Shown here in pieces: positions 34,371 through 46,129 of a stretch of DNA of 64,000 nt. The notes under the pieces were generated by a model. It ran no database searches and had not been told where the DNA came from. It worked only from the letters and a program-made list of their open reading frames with translations. The translations under genes were made by a program, and so were the position numbers. Source of the DNA: Lepas anatifera (lineage: Eukaryota; Arthropoda; Thecostraca; Lepadidae); assembly GCA_034440635.1 (NCBI GenBank), contig JAOTON010001685.1:817001-881000 (forward strand). Reading direction: 5' to 3'. The stretch's first letter is position 1. Each line of letters opens with the position of its first letter.

Positions 34371-35967
34371 AAAACAAAATGTGTACATTTTTGTCGTCGT
34401 AAACGAAATGATTGCACTGACCCTGTCCTAACAATGTATAAACAAGCCATAGCTGTAGTAGAACAAACCCGCTTTCTCGGTGTAATCATTGATAGGAAAT
34501 TAACATACGTACCACATTTCAAGGATCTAAGGGATAGATGTTTCAAAGCTCTAAATATCTTTAAAGTTCTAACCAAGCTCAAGTGTGGCGCGGACCAGAA
34601 AACCCTCCTTATGTTATATAGATCTTTGGTCCGATCTAAAATAGAATATGGTTCCATAGCATATGATGCCGCCACGGAAAGCTCTAAACGCATGCTGGAC
34701 ACAGTTCATTATCACGCCATCAGGATAATAATTGGTGCTTTTCGCACATCTCCCACCTCCAGTATGCTCGTGGAGGCAAGTGAGATGCCGTTGGACCTAA
34801 GGCGCAGAATGCACGGCATGCAGTATGCCCTAAAACTTTTTCAGTTCCCAAATCATCCAACCTTCCGAAGGCTGTTCTCAGATGAACAACGGCGTCAAAT
34901 TGAACACTCTCCTCAATATGCCCGGCACGCAGATTACAGGATAGCTAGTTGGCTTGATGACGCCCAAGTTAACTTGGAACAGGTGGAACTTTTTCAGGCC
35001 CCGTCCATCGAACCTTGGGTGGTAGCCGAGCCAACGATAGACACAAGCCTGGTCTCAAAAACCAGATATTTGACTCCGGTAGCCTCACAACAGGTTTTTC
35101 TGGAGCACTGTCAGACTTCTTATCCAAACCACAGGCTCTTTTATACGGATGGATCCAAGGGTCAGGATGGTGTCGGATGTGCCTTTGTAAGTGATGATGT
35201 TGCAAGATGTTTCCACTCTACCGTCCGCTGCTTCGGTTTTCACTGCGGAGTTATACGCCATTCTACGCTGCCTGGACGCCATTCTTTTATCGAGACAGCT
35301 CCGATGTGTTATATTCACTGACTCTCTATCTTCGCTACAGGCCCTCGAGTGTTTCGGAACTATGTCATCATCATTTTATTTAGATGAAATCAGACACAGA
35401 CTTCACCGAACGCATGTCAAGAAAAAGAAGTTATACTAGCCTGGGTCCCCAGTCATTCAGGTATCGTTGGAAACGAGCGCGCCGATCTCGCTGCAAAGCA
35501 GGCAGCACAGGGCACCGTACCATCGGGCCTTCGGATCCCGTGCTCTGATTGGTTCCCACATATTCGAAAACACGTGACTAAATTATGGCAGGACAGGTGG
35601 GATACGGACCCAAAGGGTCAAAGGCTTCGGGCCCTGAAACCGCTGATCGTTAAGCGCTTTTCAGGTTCTGCGAGTTCAAGGAGGGAGGAGGTGATCCTCT
35701 CTAGGCTCCGCATTGGTCACACCCACGCAACACATTCCTTTTTACTTTGTAGAGATGTCCCGCCGGAGTGTACTCGCTGTGGGGAGCGCCTGTCTGTGCG
35801 CCATGTTCTCGTGGATTGTCGAGATTTTGAGGTTGAGAGACAGCGATACTTCCACGGGTCGCCCTCACTGGATTCGCTGCTTGGAGAGCATCCAACTGTG
35901 GACTTCACGGCCTTTGCTGCTTTTTTTAAAGAGTGTCTCATTTAATGTCATTTACTCACCATCCTAG
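34371..35967 (+). pseudogene. LINE gamma ORF2 RT thumb, RNase H and zinc knuckle, frameshifted
   Basis: Resumes with AKTKCVHFCRRKRND and stays open into RNase H (YTDGSKGQDGVGCAF near 35141). A shift near 35215 moves the protein into the next frame (SVFTAELYAIL, FTDSLSSLQAL near 35316). Another near 35430 leads to AWVPSHSGIVGNERADLAAK near 35439-35500 and LSRLRIGHTHATHS near 35698. The knuckle CTRCGERLSVRHVLVDC lies near 35770. A final shift near 35930 gives SVSFNVIYSPS with a stop at 35965-35967. All RNase H acidic residues are present, but four frame changes preclude a single product. Confidence 0.88.
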
Positions 35968-36069
35968 GACGTAATCACCAGTCTTTTTCACTCTTTGACT
36001 AGTTGAAGCACGTGCGGTGTATTCACATTTTACCCTTGACACACCTTAAGCCCCTGAGATGTTGAAACT

Positions 36070-36071
<2 letters not shown>

Positions 36072-36138
<67 letters not shown>
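36072..36138. repeat. (TA)n tract in the LINE gamma 3' UTR
   Basis: About 67 bp of pure TA between the ORF2 stop and the conserved tail. Confidence 0.97.
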
Positions 36139-36140
<2 letters not shown>

Positions 36141-36307
36141 TGTCTAGCGTTATGGGCGCCACATGACCCTTGTTGTCGGCGCGCCCTAAAACAACAATGA
36201 TGATGATGATGATGATTTCTTCCCCTATACAGCTTTTGCCTGCCTCGTCCACGTCTTTTTAGATACCTTTGCTTTTGTATCCCCTTTAACTATTCTGTCT
36301 TCCAGAG

Positions 36308-36655
36308 CCTTTTTAGATGAATGTTGTTGCAAGTTCGGCTTTTGGAGTCGGAGTCTCACTAAGATCATCAATGGACTTGTCGCGGAGACCCCAGCCCCAC
36401 CATCGGAGCGAGCAACTCCTACAATGAAGAGTTAATTTAAAAGTCAAAGTGGCACGTCCCACAAATCACAGGGGCGGCCGCCCCGCTCAGGTCACCCTCT
36501 CACCAGTCAGTTGCCAGCCGACCTACGTCGGTTAAACTATTGAGCGCCGGAGGGTCTCAGGAGAACCTATCCCAAGCCTGGACATGCAATGTCACTGCAT
36601 GTTCCTGAGCAGCTGCCCGGAGCCCAACGCTCTTCCAACTGGGCTACCGGGATGG
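36308..36655 (-). mobile_element. tRNA-derived SINE, copy 2
   Basis: Same family and orientation as 23028-23384. The tRNA-like head is at 36620-36655 (AGCCCAACGCTCTTCCAACT then GGGCTACCGGG, read in reverse). It is more diverged in the A box than copy 1. Confidence 0.8.
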
Positions 36656-37439
36656 CAAATGTATGGACGACGTAAGAGATCAGGTATGGAGCTTTACAGG
36701 ATTAACCATGTGGAATATTTCAGGTCTAGCTCATTCATAGGCGAATCCAGGGTATACAGACCAGCCATAGCCCCTTCCTCATCGGCCAAAATTTACCGAT
36801 TTTGACCAATTTTGTTTTAAAATATGTTTTACGGTTTTGTTCATTTTAATTTAATTGCTTTGCCCCTCCACCGCATCAGTTTGATCTGAACCCGCCTTGA
36901 GGTCATCTCCGGTTGGGTCATCAGGCCAGATCAGGAACTCCCAAATAATTGTTTCAAGGTTTTAATGATTGAGCTGGGATTCGCCTTATCGAATAAAACC
37001 ACCAACCCGAAAATTTTGCTGTTATGGGATTTCTTGCGTTAGTGGCCTGGGTTCAGGTGCGAGGCCTTCGATTGGAAAGATTAGAATCAAAGCGACAGAT
37101 TGAAGTGTGCTCTTATTTAACACATACGGTCATGCGCGTCGAAAGCTGAGGACAGGAACGGAAGGACGGACCCCTAACTCGCCAATCTGTGGGGATGTCT
37201 CCTAACAAGTTTTGGGAATCGACCTAGGTTTTTAATGTCTCCCTATTACCTACCTACGTTGACCTACGTAAATTTGTTCATGAGATTCATGGTCATTGGC
37301 TTTTTTAAAGAGAGTCAATTTAAAGTTCAGGTCCCCGCGCCATCACCAGTCCAGGGCCCGTAGCCCCCAGTAACAATTCCGTGGCGCTCCCCGTGGGTAA
37401 GGCTTGGACTAGCCCCAAGTTTAACACATAGTTGTTAAC
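36656..37439. other. Intronic, nothing recognised
   Basis: Short ORFs only; no repeats or motifs I can name. Confidence 0.35.
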
Positions 37440-37892
37440 TCTAAAAAATGGTGTTATATTGCTCTGGGGAAAGTCGCCCATGGGACATCTTTCCCCATTC
37501 ATTGAGGGGGCATCTTTCCCATCAGTACCCAAACTAGATAAAACCTGAAGAGCAATTTTCATACAATTAATACACTCAAGCGAAATGCTCAGTTAATGAG
37601 TCCAATATGCCATCATTCTTAATGGGAAGTCAAACAAAGCACGCATCCAATATTCTTCGAGATATCTGCAACCTATGTGGGCAATTTTGTCTAAGAAAAG
37701 CATCGAAACAAAGACTTACCCACCAGCTTTACGCTACTCACAGGTGGGAACTGAATTTTTGCGCAAGAAACAATCAAAGCCTCCGCTTTCGACCAAGAAC
37801 AATATTATTTACCAGTGGTGGCCCGGATTGCCGGAAGAAGGGATGGGGCGTCTTAACCGATGGGGCATCTTACCCCACTCTCCCCTATAGGC
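37440..37892 (-). mobile_element. Short DNA element with GTGGGGTAAGATGCCC end, second copy
   Basis: The minus-strand start at 37892 reads CTATAGGGGAGAGTGGGGTA followed by AGATGCCCC, as at 24526. The other side carries a related GGGGAAAGTCGCCC and GGGACATCTTTCCCC. A plus-strand frame through it (from 37607) has a CNLCG-type cysteine pair, but I cannot assign it. Confidence 0.4.
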
Positions 37893-37944
37893 TTTTTATA
37901 AATATATTTGCGTTCCCTTTCCCGGGAACATTTTGTGTTAGTAG

Positions 37945-38340
37945 CTAGTCTCATTCATACAGCGCACTCACACATGTACAGAGTTGGACCTTCCATCTAC
38001 GGGCCCCCTTACGGGACAGCGGCACCGCATTCTGCGGGCCATAGGCTACTCCAGTCTCCCCAAGCCGCAGCGCCCGGCACAGGTCGAGCCCTCACATGAG
38101 GGCCGCGGGCGGGAGACCAGACCGGTGGATAACTGTAAAGGCTGATCAGGCCCGTGCACCCGCAAACAGGGACGCTGGCTGGCACGGCGTTGATTCCACT
38201 GCGACGGCACGCACCCCCCAGTGTACCGCTATCTCCTGGGTAGGAGGCGGCCACGGAAAAGGTTGCCACAGGTCAGCCTTGATCCAGGGGCCTTCCAAAC
38301 CCAAGCATGGCGCCTTTGCCAGCTGCGCCACGGGGTTGGC
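37945..38340 (-). mobile_element. Second type of tRNA-derived SINE
   Basis: The minus-strand head at 38340 reads GCCAACCCCGTGGCGCAGCT then GGCAAAGGCGCC, a tRNA-like A box (TGGCGCAGCTGGCAAAGGC). A weak B-box-like GGATCAAGGCTG follows near 38283. The body is GC-rich to about 37945, ending near GAATGAGACTAGCTAC. The left boundary is approximate, and the sequence is unlike the 23028 family. Confidence 0.5.
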
Positions 38341-41300
38341 GATATATATTTTAATCAGTGGTAGTATTCGCGATGCGCAAGGGGAATGATCTAACCCTAT
38401 AAAAGCTAGATTTTAAAGCTGGAAGCTAGAAGTTTATAAACTAATGTTCTGAAAGCCTCACTCACGAAGCGGAAACAGCTAAGAAAATAGAATATTCTTC
38501 AAAATTGTAATAAAAAACTCCCTTTTACACTCCTCTCGTGAAGCACACTAACTAAAATTGTTCACAGATTTTCAGTGAAAGTTCAAGTACTCAGCTCGCT
38601 ACCAGTCGGGCGCATGGCGCCCTCCAGACTTCTATCTGCATATGTATACAATTTCACATGTGAGCGACACGGTCCGACTTGGCCCGACCCGACCCGACCC
38701 GACCCGATCAGGCCCGGCCCAATCCGATTCTCACTCTTATCAAAAGCTTATATCTGCGAATAGATGTACCGAAATGAAATTTGGATTAATGCGCACCGGC
38801 ACCGATTCTCGTATGTGCGTTACGTTTTCAAACAAAATCGTAACCCTACATTCAGGGGTTGTACGTTTCTCCCAGACACTGCAGCCGCAGAGCTGTTATG
38901 ATACCTGCAATTGTATGTGATGTCTATTTTTCAACAGCCTTCGTATAAGGATTGAAAAGTTTCGATGCTGGAAAAACGAAATATTCGCTGCCGGAATACA
39001 CTTAAACTTGGCGAAAGCTGTGTATTTCCAGGTAGCTGTTTCACCCTTGTTAATGGGGATTAAGCATATAATGAGTTATTCAGACAGTTTAAAATTAGAA
39101 ATTGAATTATTGTATAATTATTTTCCTATCGATTGCTCTATGGTGTTCCATATAGATTGGATACAAGGAAGGCATTTATCGCGAATGCACTTACAGTGCG
39201 ATGTTGTCGCCTTTATATTGCAGGATAACCATGAACCATCCAAAAATATTTGATCCAATCTCCACTTACCATCTTGAACGAAAGTTTCTGCTCAGTGATC
39301 GCCAATAAAGGCGTTTTGCGGGTAGTTCATACGCATTGTGATGCAGGGTCCTGAAATTGCTTTCACGCAAGGTGGAGAGTGAGGCCAAAATCCCAAAAAG
39401 AGGCCAAAATCCCCCACTTTCTTGACATGCCTCATTTTTGTTGGTAAGTATTTCCAGGCTTACAAGTCCCATATCAGCCCTTTTCCTGGTCCTGCTTATT
39501 GCTTCTTACCAAACCAATACTTTTTTTCAGGATAATACTTTGATTTAGGACTGTATTTATATGCCTTTGAAATATAAGCAACAACTACCACCAGCTTTTT
39601 TGTTTTGACTGACGGTAGATGAAAACATCTGTTGCAGAATGGAAGTGAAGAATCATCATTCTGCTACCTCTTAGTGGAATTAAAACATTTTGACGCTCCG
39701 CAACTGTAGATACCTCATATATAGATAGGATCCATAACCTGGAATCTCTAACCCATGAACATAGAACTAGGAAGCTCCATAATTTATGATATTTATATAT
39801 AGAATACATTATTTGGCCCTGATTCCATGGTAAATATCCAACCAGATAAAATCCCTCTTCCTCTTATTCTTATATTCTCCAACGTTCACCCATCCAAGCA
39901 CCGCAGAGGCTATCATTATTTAATGCAAGACATGGGGTTTAAACACTCAACCGCTGCCAGGATTATTTGGCTTCAATATGTGAAAATCACCAACCTATAT
40001 TTGTATGCACAATCAGTTCAGATTAAGAAAATAGCAAGCATACCCAGCCTTAAAAATCATGAGCCGCAAAAGGTACAGTTTGAGCCTTCCTGTGAGCTGT
40101 GGAAAACTTTTGCAAGGTATTATGACCTCACCCAGTACTGTACTGAGTAGGTAGGTACCCACCTATCTCCTGGAGATATTTAAGATGGAGAAATGGTTCG
40201 ATTAATCGTGAATTTCCCGAAAGATAAGCTGCAGTATCGCGGATAAGAAATGAACCCTCATCCACATTGTCCCCTCCAAACAGCAAACTCAAATTCCTTC
40301 CACGCACTCACTCAATTTCCAGTCTTTTTTCCAATAACCATACTGACCTCAAAATTCTGTGTTCTCCGCCTTAGTGATATTCCCGCCTCAAGACAGGGCT
40401 CTCCAAGGTTACCGAAGTAACTAAAAAACTCACCGCCTGCACTTGCGCACCCATTCATGACACCCGAGATCATTTCGGCTCCCCAAATACGACAAAGTGA
40501 CGTAATTGTTATGAATGGACGAAATCCAGCTGAGGCCCTTTCACCGAGGCTAATTCGGTACTTGGATGTCTTTGGAATCCCATTTCTCAATAATAAACGC
40601 ACGGTTGGGAGTAATCGAAAGCTAGAAATGTTGCTAAAGCATGTTTTAACTTAAAAAACTAACAAAAAGAAAATAAATCTGTATTTTACGAAATATATTG
40701 AAAGGTGGAATCGGCCTCAGTTAAAATGGAGATTTCTACCGAAATCACGATGTAGTTCCGAGTGTTTGAAAATTGCAAACAAGCTCTTAAACTACATAGC
40801 AAAAATACATAGAAATTGCTTGTTTATTTTTCTTGGAGAAAAAATGTATTTCTTTCCAACTTTTGTTCAGTAAAATAATATATATCCTAATTTATTCATC
40901 AATGTTACCAACATTAAAAAATAGTAAAAAAATTCAGGGTTGACTTTGGCAGCCTCTCTTGAAATTATAAGATTACTTTCACATTATTGGTGGTCTTGAT
41001 AGGAATCTGCGTTTCATTTTAATCGTTTCAAATGCGACTTTTATCCTATTCTAATGCGAATAATTTCCGAAAATTAAAAGTGGACGAAAACGAATGCGCC
41101 TCGATCCCAGACCCCGTTCAAGTTGTTTGGCAGCATTACGTCATCATGGCTGGAGAGGCACTATAGTTACTATGCAGGGCATTGGAGAAATTGCACTTTT
41201 TCGAAGCTCTAAATAACCTGTTTTAGAACTGTATCAACAAAACTTATATGGTTGAACAGAAAGCTAAAAGATTTTTATTTGTGAAACCATCAAACGTTTT

Positions 41301-43101
41301 GCAAAACTCCAGTGAAGAATATTATTTTTACAAATTTTCCAGAGCGTGTCAAAATAAGGACATGTTCTGCACTAACAGCTGTTTGCAGTAAGACTAATCT
41401 CGATTTTGATTGGCTGTTGATTTCTGACCTTTGATTGGCTGTTGGTGGTACCTGCAGCAGAAGACAATAAACACCGGTGATCTCTTGAGCGAAGGTAAAT
41501 TTATTTCTCTCGGCTATTATGTAGGCCTGAGTTGATCAAATAAATGTATGTCCTTTCCAAAAATTCTTTGAAGTGTTATAATTTTTTCATTAGATTTACG
41601 TAAAATACGCTGCTCGCCGTTGAGATCAAGGTTACTGTCAAATGGGTGAAACAAGTTGATTCCGATTTATACTAGATTGGTGCCAAATACGCCCAAACTT
41701 GGTATGTTTCAGCTGATCCTTCCAAAACTTAGTAGAATCTCCTATAACTTAGTAGGAAGGGCGGTGACGTCATCATGGGAGGACTATATTTAGTAGGAAA
41801 CTTGGTTGTACCCGTAGTTAAAGTACCCTGCCTCGATCCAATCGGCCTCACTGAACAAATACAGACGTGAAATCTTTCCTTCGCCTGAAAATCTGGCAGC
41901 AGCCAATCCCAAGCAAGCTTAGGCAAAAAATATGCACCATCTTTTATATTTGAAAGGGCCAGAAACTTTTGGGACATGGGAAAGTTTTTTATACTTCCAG
42001 AAAACCTTTGTTACCTCACTTTTCTCATTTAACCGTTGGAGTTTTTTGTACGGGTTTTATATTTTTGTTTGTGGGAGGCCGAGATTGTTTTCTTCTGTGC
42101 AGCGTTATCGTGGGAGTAGTATTGGCGTTTGAGATTGGCGAGAGGACGTAATCAGGCAAGATATTACATCAATGGCGGTTGGGGATTATACTAATATGGT
42201 TTGGGTATTCACTGTCATAATTTAGATGTGTGTTATACTAGTTTTCATGCCCGGGATTCCTCTGTCAAGTGAGGCCAAAACAAGTCCCTGGTGAGCCCTA
42301 AATAAATCTGAAAAAAGATACGTTTTCCACCTAAAATTGTGAATTCCAGGACACTGTTGTGATGATCAAAGTTGGAAAGAGATGGAACAAATTGAAAACT
42401 CAGCTTGTGACCCATTCCTGGTTTTATCCATCGCGCCAACCACATGATATTGTTTCGCTCTTGGGGCTGTCTACACCTTATTTATGATTCGTTTTGAAAA
42501 GTTTAATGATCCAAAATCTCCGGCTAGCTCATATCCGCGGGTGCTTGGGAACCCTTTTGCGTACCCGGGCCGTGACGGCATTAGCCTTGTCACCGGCTTC
42601 GTGAACATCCTGTGGAATTTCGTGTGTGGGCGGCACCGTCGGGCGATGGCGGCTTCTGGACGGAAACTTCGTAATATCGAAGACTCAGCAGAATGTTAAA
42701 CAAGGGCGTGCGAGTCGCCTGCAGCCCAGACAAGAACCCCGCAGCCTGTGCACTGCAGTAAGATAGCCAATAATCAGTGTGTGAGGAGAAAAGACGTCTT
42801 GGGGGACCATGTGCCACAGCTTGTTGAGTCTGATAACATTCCGTCCCGTGTTCAATGCCGAGCTCAATTTTCGCTAAAGACGCCGTTTTCGAACCCAGTT
42901 GCTCATTTCACCAGCTTCGGCCGCTGTATGTTCTCAAATATGGCATTGTTTGGTGGATTAATATTGGAGATACGGCTAGCCCTTTGCTGATGAGTTATAT
43001 ACATAGATACATATGTGGCGTGCCGACTGGAGCGGCCTGGTTTCTTGGACTGGCGCCGGTGTGGTGTCTGTATTTTAGCCGTACGTGACCTTTGCCGGCA
43101 G
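38341..43101. other. Intronic, mostly AT-rich, no assigned gene
   Basis: A short (CCCGA)n repeat lies at 38681-38706. Near 38960-39003 there is an inverted relative of the GTGCATTTCGGCTGC motif found at 51658 and 56303. Positions 39198-39330 resemble 56538-56660. The GC-rich patch 42490-42700 is open in one frame without recognisable motifs. Confidence 0.4.
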
Positions 43102-43301
43102 GAGGCGGGCGCACCACGGCTGAGGAGGCTCAGCAGCTGGTCTCCAGCTGTGAGGCAGCTGCCCAGCTGTTGTCACAACTGCCGGGAGTGGAACCGCAGC
43201 AGCTGGCTACTAGGCTGGAGCAGCTGCGGGAGGAGGCCACGCGCGATGGTGGCGCCTCTGGCGGCGGCAGGTTCGAGTGGGTCGACAGTCTGCTGGTCAA
43301 G
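43102..43301 (+). CDS. MDN1: Midasin exon containing the FEWVDSLLVK motif
   Basis: Acceptor CCGGCAG ends at 43101; the donor is CAAG then GTCAGT after 43301. The exon codes GGRTTAEEAQQLV, a helical Gln/Leu-rich stretch, a Gly-rich turn and finally GRFEWVDSLLVK. In midasin, a G-FEWVDS-LV segment directly precedes the Walker B region (G-WLLLDNVN-C) of an AAA+ domain, and I recognise this order. The exon starts after one base of a codon, matching the end of the 12056-12206 exon, and finishes in phase 0. I do not see the following exon in the remaining 20.7 kb. The product acts in nuclear 60S ribosome maturation. Confidence 0.72.
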
Positions 43302-43332
43302 GTCAGTCGCGGAGGTCGGGCGGTGGACAAAA

Positions 43333-43725
43333 GTACAGCCCCCTGCAATTGAATCTGTACACACTAGGCTCGGCAGTTTTTGGCTAAATTCGGGGCAACT
43401 ATTGCTCCCTCGGCCACGATGAAATATACAGCATGTGTGTCTTGCCCGTGGCTTTCGATATTGTCGGAAAAACTGTGGTCCAGATTCATAGTTTGAAAAT
43501 AATTTGCAGAAAACGTTTTTGATGGCTGTCTCGTGACAATTTAGTTTTTCGATTTTAATTTTTAAAATATGTGGCTGCTGAATATAAGTGGGCAAGTAAT
43601 CGATAGCTGGGAGCAAAACCCACAAGCTGCATGTTTAATCACGATTCTGCAAGCATTAGTTCGCTCGCACTATAAGAAACACTTCTGAGCCTAGTGTGTA
43701 CAGATTCAATTGCAGGGGGCTGTAC
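43333..43725 (+). mobile_element. MITE with about 40-bp inverted ends, copy 1
   Basis: The left end GTACAGCCCCCTGCAATTGA (then ATCTGTACACACTAGGCTC) is inverted at 43684-43725. It lies only 31 bp downstream of the midasin exon donor. A diverged copy is at 50482-50847. No coding capacity; strand is nominal. Confidence 0.75.
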
Positions 43726-44090
43726 GTAAGGAAAAGCTTTGTATGGCTAATGTACGTGCGCAAAAGGACGTATGACTAAGTACGTGCGATGGAAAAAGTG
43801 CGCACGGAAGCAATTGTTCGGTATGGAGTACGTCAGGTAAAATATTTGCAATGGGTACATGTGGATAAAGCTCACACGGAATAAGGTGCGTAGGCACAGC
43901 GTTAGTAACAAGATATGTACGTAAGGATAACTTCGTACGGTGTAAAGCACGTAGGGCAAAATGTTCGTGATGGATAAATGTTGTATGGTATAAAGTACGT
44001 TAGGTAAAATGTTAGTAATGGAAATAGTACATCACGGCAAAGTTCGTATGGTGTCAAATGCGTAACGAAGAATTGTGTGTACCTTGGACT
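43726..44090 (+). repeat. TACGTA / GTTCGTA word array, left type
   Basis: Repeated words such as GTACGTAAGGAAAA, GTATGGCTAATGTACGTGCG and TAAAGTACGTTAGG at irregular spacing of about 20-40 bp. The same orientation recurs at 45700-45845, and the reverse complement at 46130-46575. Confidence 0.65.
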
Positions 44091-44296
44091 GGCGCGGAAG
44101 CTTACTTCTTTGGGTGGCCTTCCTGAATATGGTGGAATATTTGTATTTGTGTTGCAGGAATTAGTAAAAAATAAGGTACTGCGGGGCATTAAATGAATAG
44201 TGCATGAAAGCAAAATCGTGGGGTAAGATTGCATCTTACCAATGCTAAAGTGGTATATGTATGTATAAATGTGCCTAGGCTAATGATGCTTTTTAC

Positions 44297-44652
44297 TTTT
44301 TTTATAAATTTAGTCCAAATTGTTTCTAGTAGGGCTTCTGGAGTCGGAGTTTAACTAAAATCCTCAAGGGACTTGTCACGGAGACCCCGACCCCACCACC
44401 CGAACGAGCAACTCCCACAATGAAAAGTTAATTTAGAAGCCAAAGTTTAACATCCCATAAAGCACAGGGACGGCCGCCCCGCTCAGGTCGCCCTCTCATC
44501 AGTCAGTTGCGAGCCGATCTACGTCGGATAAACTATTGAGCGCCGGAGCGTCTCAGGGGAACCGATCCCAAGCCTAGGCATGCACTGCCACTGCATGTTT
44601 CTGAGCCGGGGGTCGGAGCCCAACGGTCTACCAACTGGGCTACCGGGGCGGC
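44297..44652 (-). mobile_element. tRNA-derived SINE, copy 3
   Basis: Same family, orientation and extent as 23028-23384. Its tRNA-like head ends at 44652. A 19-20-bp tandem repeat follows. Confidence 0.82.
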
Positions 44653-44712
44653 TTATTCGCCGGCCTGTCCAACATTCGCCGGCCTGTCCAACATTCGCCG
44701 GCCTATTCCAAA
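44653..44712 (+). repeat. Three tandem copies of a 19-20-bp unit
   Basis: ATTCGCCGGCCTGTCCAAC repeated three times, the last copy diverged, directly at the SINE head boundary. Confidence 0.85.
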
Positions 44713-45317
44713 CCGGGGGGGAGGAGGGTAGTCTGAATGTTCTTGTCTCCTTGATCGGAGTATGACTGTGGTCCTTCTTTTCCGATTTGTTTAACCAAAT
44801 GCGTGTCCATGATGCATTCCAAACGTAAATCCATGCTCAGTTGAACTTCATAGACTAAAATACGATTGCACATGGGTGAAATTCTCCTTTAATTGCGGGC
44901 CTGAGCTCGTCTACGGTGTGTTGTAATTAGGTTATAAGTTTGTGAGTTGGTTAAGCTGCTTACCCCTCTTTTCGTTAAATTGAGTCGGTACCAATTACAT
45001 TCCTCCAAACCTAAACGTTCCCATATAAACTGCACTAGGCTTCAAGCCATGATTTTGACCGTTGCTGTTTTATTTTATTCCCAGCAATCTGGCTCAGAGT
45101 GCATTTATCTGCCAAAGTGACAGCAAACTTAGTATTGGATTTGTTGGGCTGAGGGTGTTGTCGGGCACACGTGACCTTGGCAGCTGACGTGCCCTAAAAC
45201 TCAAGTCATGACCATCGCTAAAGGTCTGACCGGGGGTGGGTCGGCTGCTCCGCCGCCGTCGGTTCTAGCAGCTGCTCCCAACCCTCCACGATTGCACGCT
45301 TCCCAATAGGTTCTGAC

Positions 45318-45525
45318 CAGGGACGTCGCCACCGGGGGCCTGGGGGGGAGGGGACGAGCCTCCCTACTCTTGGGAAGTGGGGTTGGTCGGCATCCCAGTT
45401 TTGACTGGAAATACCATTGAAAATTCCCAATTTATGCAGACGTAGGGCTTCCAAGGATTTCACCACTACCTCCGCCCATTTGGCTCTGCCCCCCCCCCAC
45501 TCAAAAATCCGTGGCGACGCCCTTG
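45318..45525 (+). mobile_element. hAT-type MITE, 208 bp, perfect 8-bp TSD
   Basis: TSD GTTCTGAC at 45310-45317 and 45526-45533. Left end CAGGGACGTCGCCACCGG; the right end reads inward as CAAGGGCGTCGCCACGG. No ORF. A related copy in the opposite orientation lies at about 45845-46021. Strand is nominal. Confidence 0.88.
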
Positions 45526-45699
45526 GTTCTGACAATGGGTCTGTGGTCGAACGATTTGGGCCTCTATAGCCACTGAATACCTCAGAGTAGTAGGGGATCA
45601 TCCTCACTGAAGCCACCTAAGAATTCCAGCCTGGAACTGCTTGTTTCACTGGGTAGAAGACGGAGGTTGAAGCGGCGGGGCCGTACGACGATTTACGGG

Positions 45700-45845
45700 C
45701 CAAAGTTCGTATGACTAATGTACGTATAGATAAATTTCATGCGCAAAAGTTCGTAAGCAAATGTACGTGGGGTATAAAACTCGTATGTCAAAAGTACGTA
45801 CGCAAAAGTAGGTATGCAAAAATACGTAAGCAAATGTATGTACGG
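45700..45845 (+). repeat. TACGTA / GTTCGTA word array, left type, second copy
   Basis: Starts CCAAAGTTCGTATGACTAAT and continues with TGTACGTA-, AAAAGTTCGTA- and AAAAGTACGTA- words to about 45845. It pairs as an inverted repeat with the end of the array at 46130-46575. Confidence 0.65.
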
Positions 45846-46021
45846 GTGGAAGGGCCGGCGCCAGGCGTGGGGGCTGGGGCTCGTGATGAAGCCTTATGTT
45901 CACTCAAATGTGTTATTTTCAATAGTATCTCTAGCCAAAAGCCGGGGGCTGGCCCCTCCTCGCCACTTTCCGAGAGCGGGAGGGCCCGGTCACCCAGGGC
46001 CTCCCGGTGGCGACGCCCCTG
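45845..46021 (-). mobile_element. Second copy of the hAT-type MITE
   Basis: The minus-strand start at 46021 reads CAGGGGCGTCGCCACCGGGA. The interior (GAAAATAACACATTTGAG, GGCTTC) aligns with 45430-45455. The far end is diverged and the TSD is unclear. It sits inside the TACGTA inverted-repeat unit. Confidence 0.65.
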
Positions 46022-46129
46022 TGGTCATAGATATCCGCCACTGCGCTCAAGCTATTTGAAAGCCCGGCGAGATGTGGCCAGGTAATTGATTACCTCTGTA
46101 CTTGGTGCCGTGTAATTTTCCATACGATT

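Larger units (their letters stand above)
25587..36215 (+). mobile_element. I-group LINE gamma, full length, split by LINE delta
   Basis: Starts CTCCGCAGGGGACCGAT after TTTCTTCCCCTAT (25574-25586). It ends in an ATG repeat at about 36215, followed by the same 13 bases at 36216-36228: a perfect TSD. Removing the delta insert (29078-32944) and one target copy leaves about 6.75 kb, close to the 6.9 kb of LINE beta. Order: 5' UTR, ORF1, ORF2 endonuclease, [delta], ORF2 RT, RNase H, zinc knuckle, 3' UTR with an internal TA tract and the GTTATGGGCGCC tail. It has the same orientation as the midasin exons. Confidence 0.93.
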
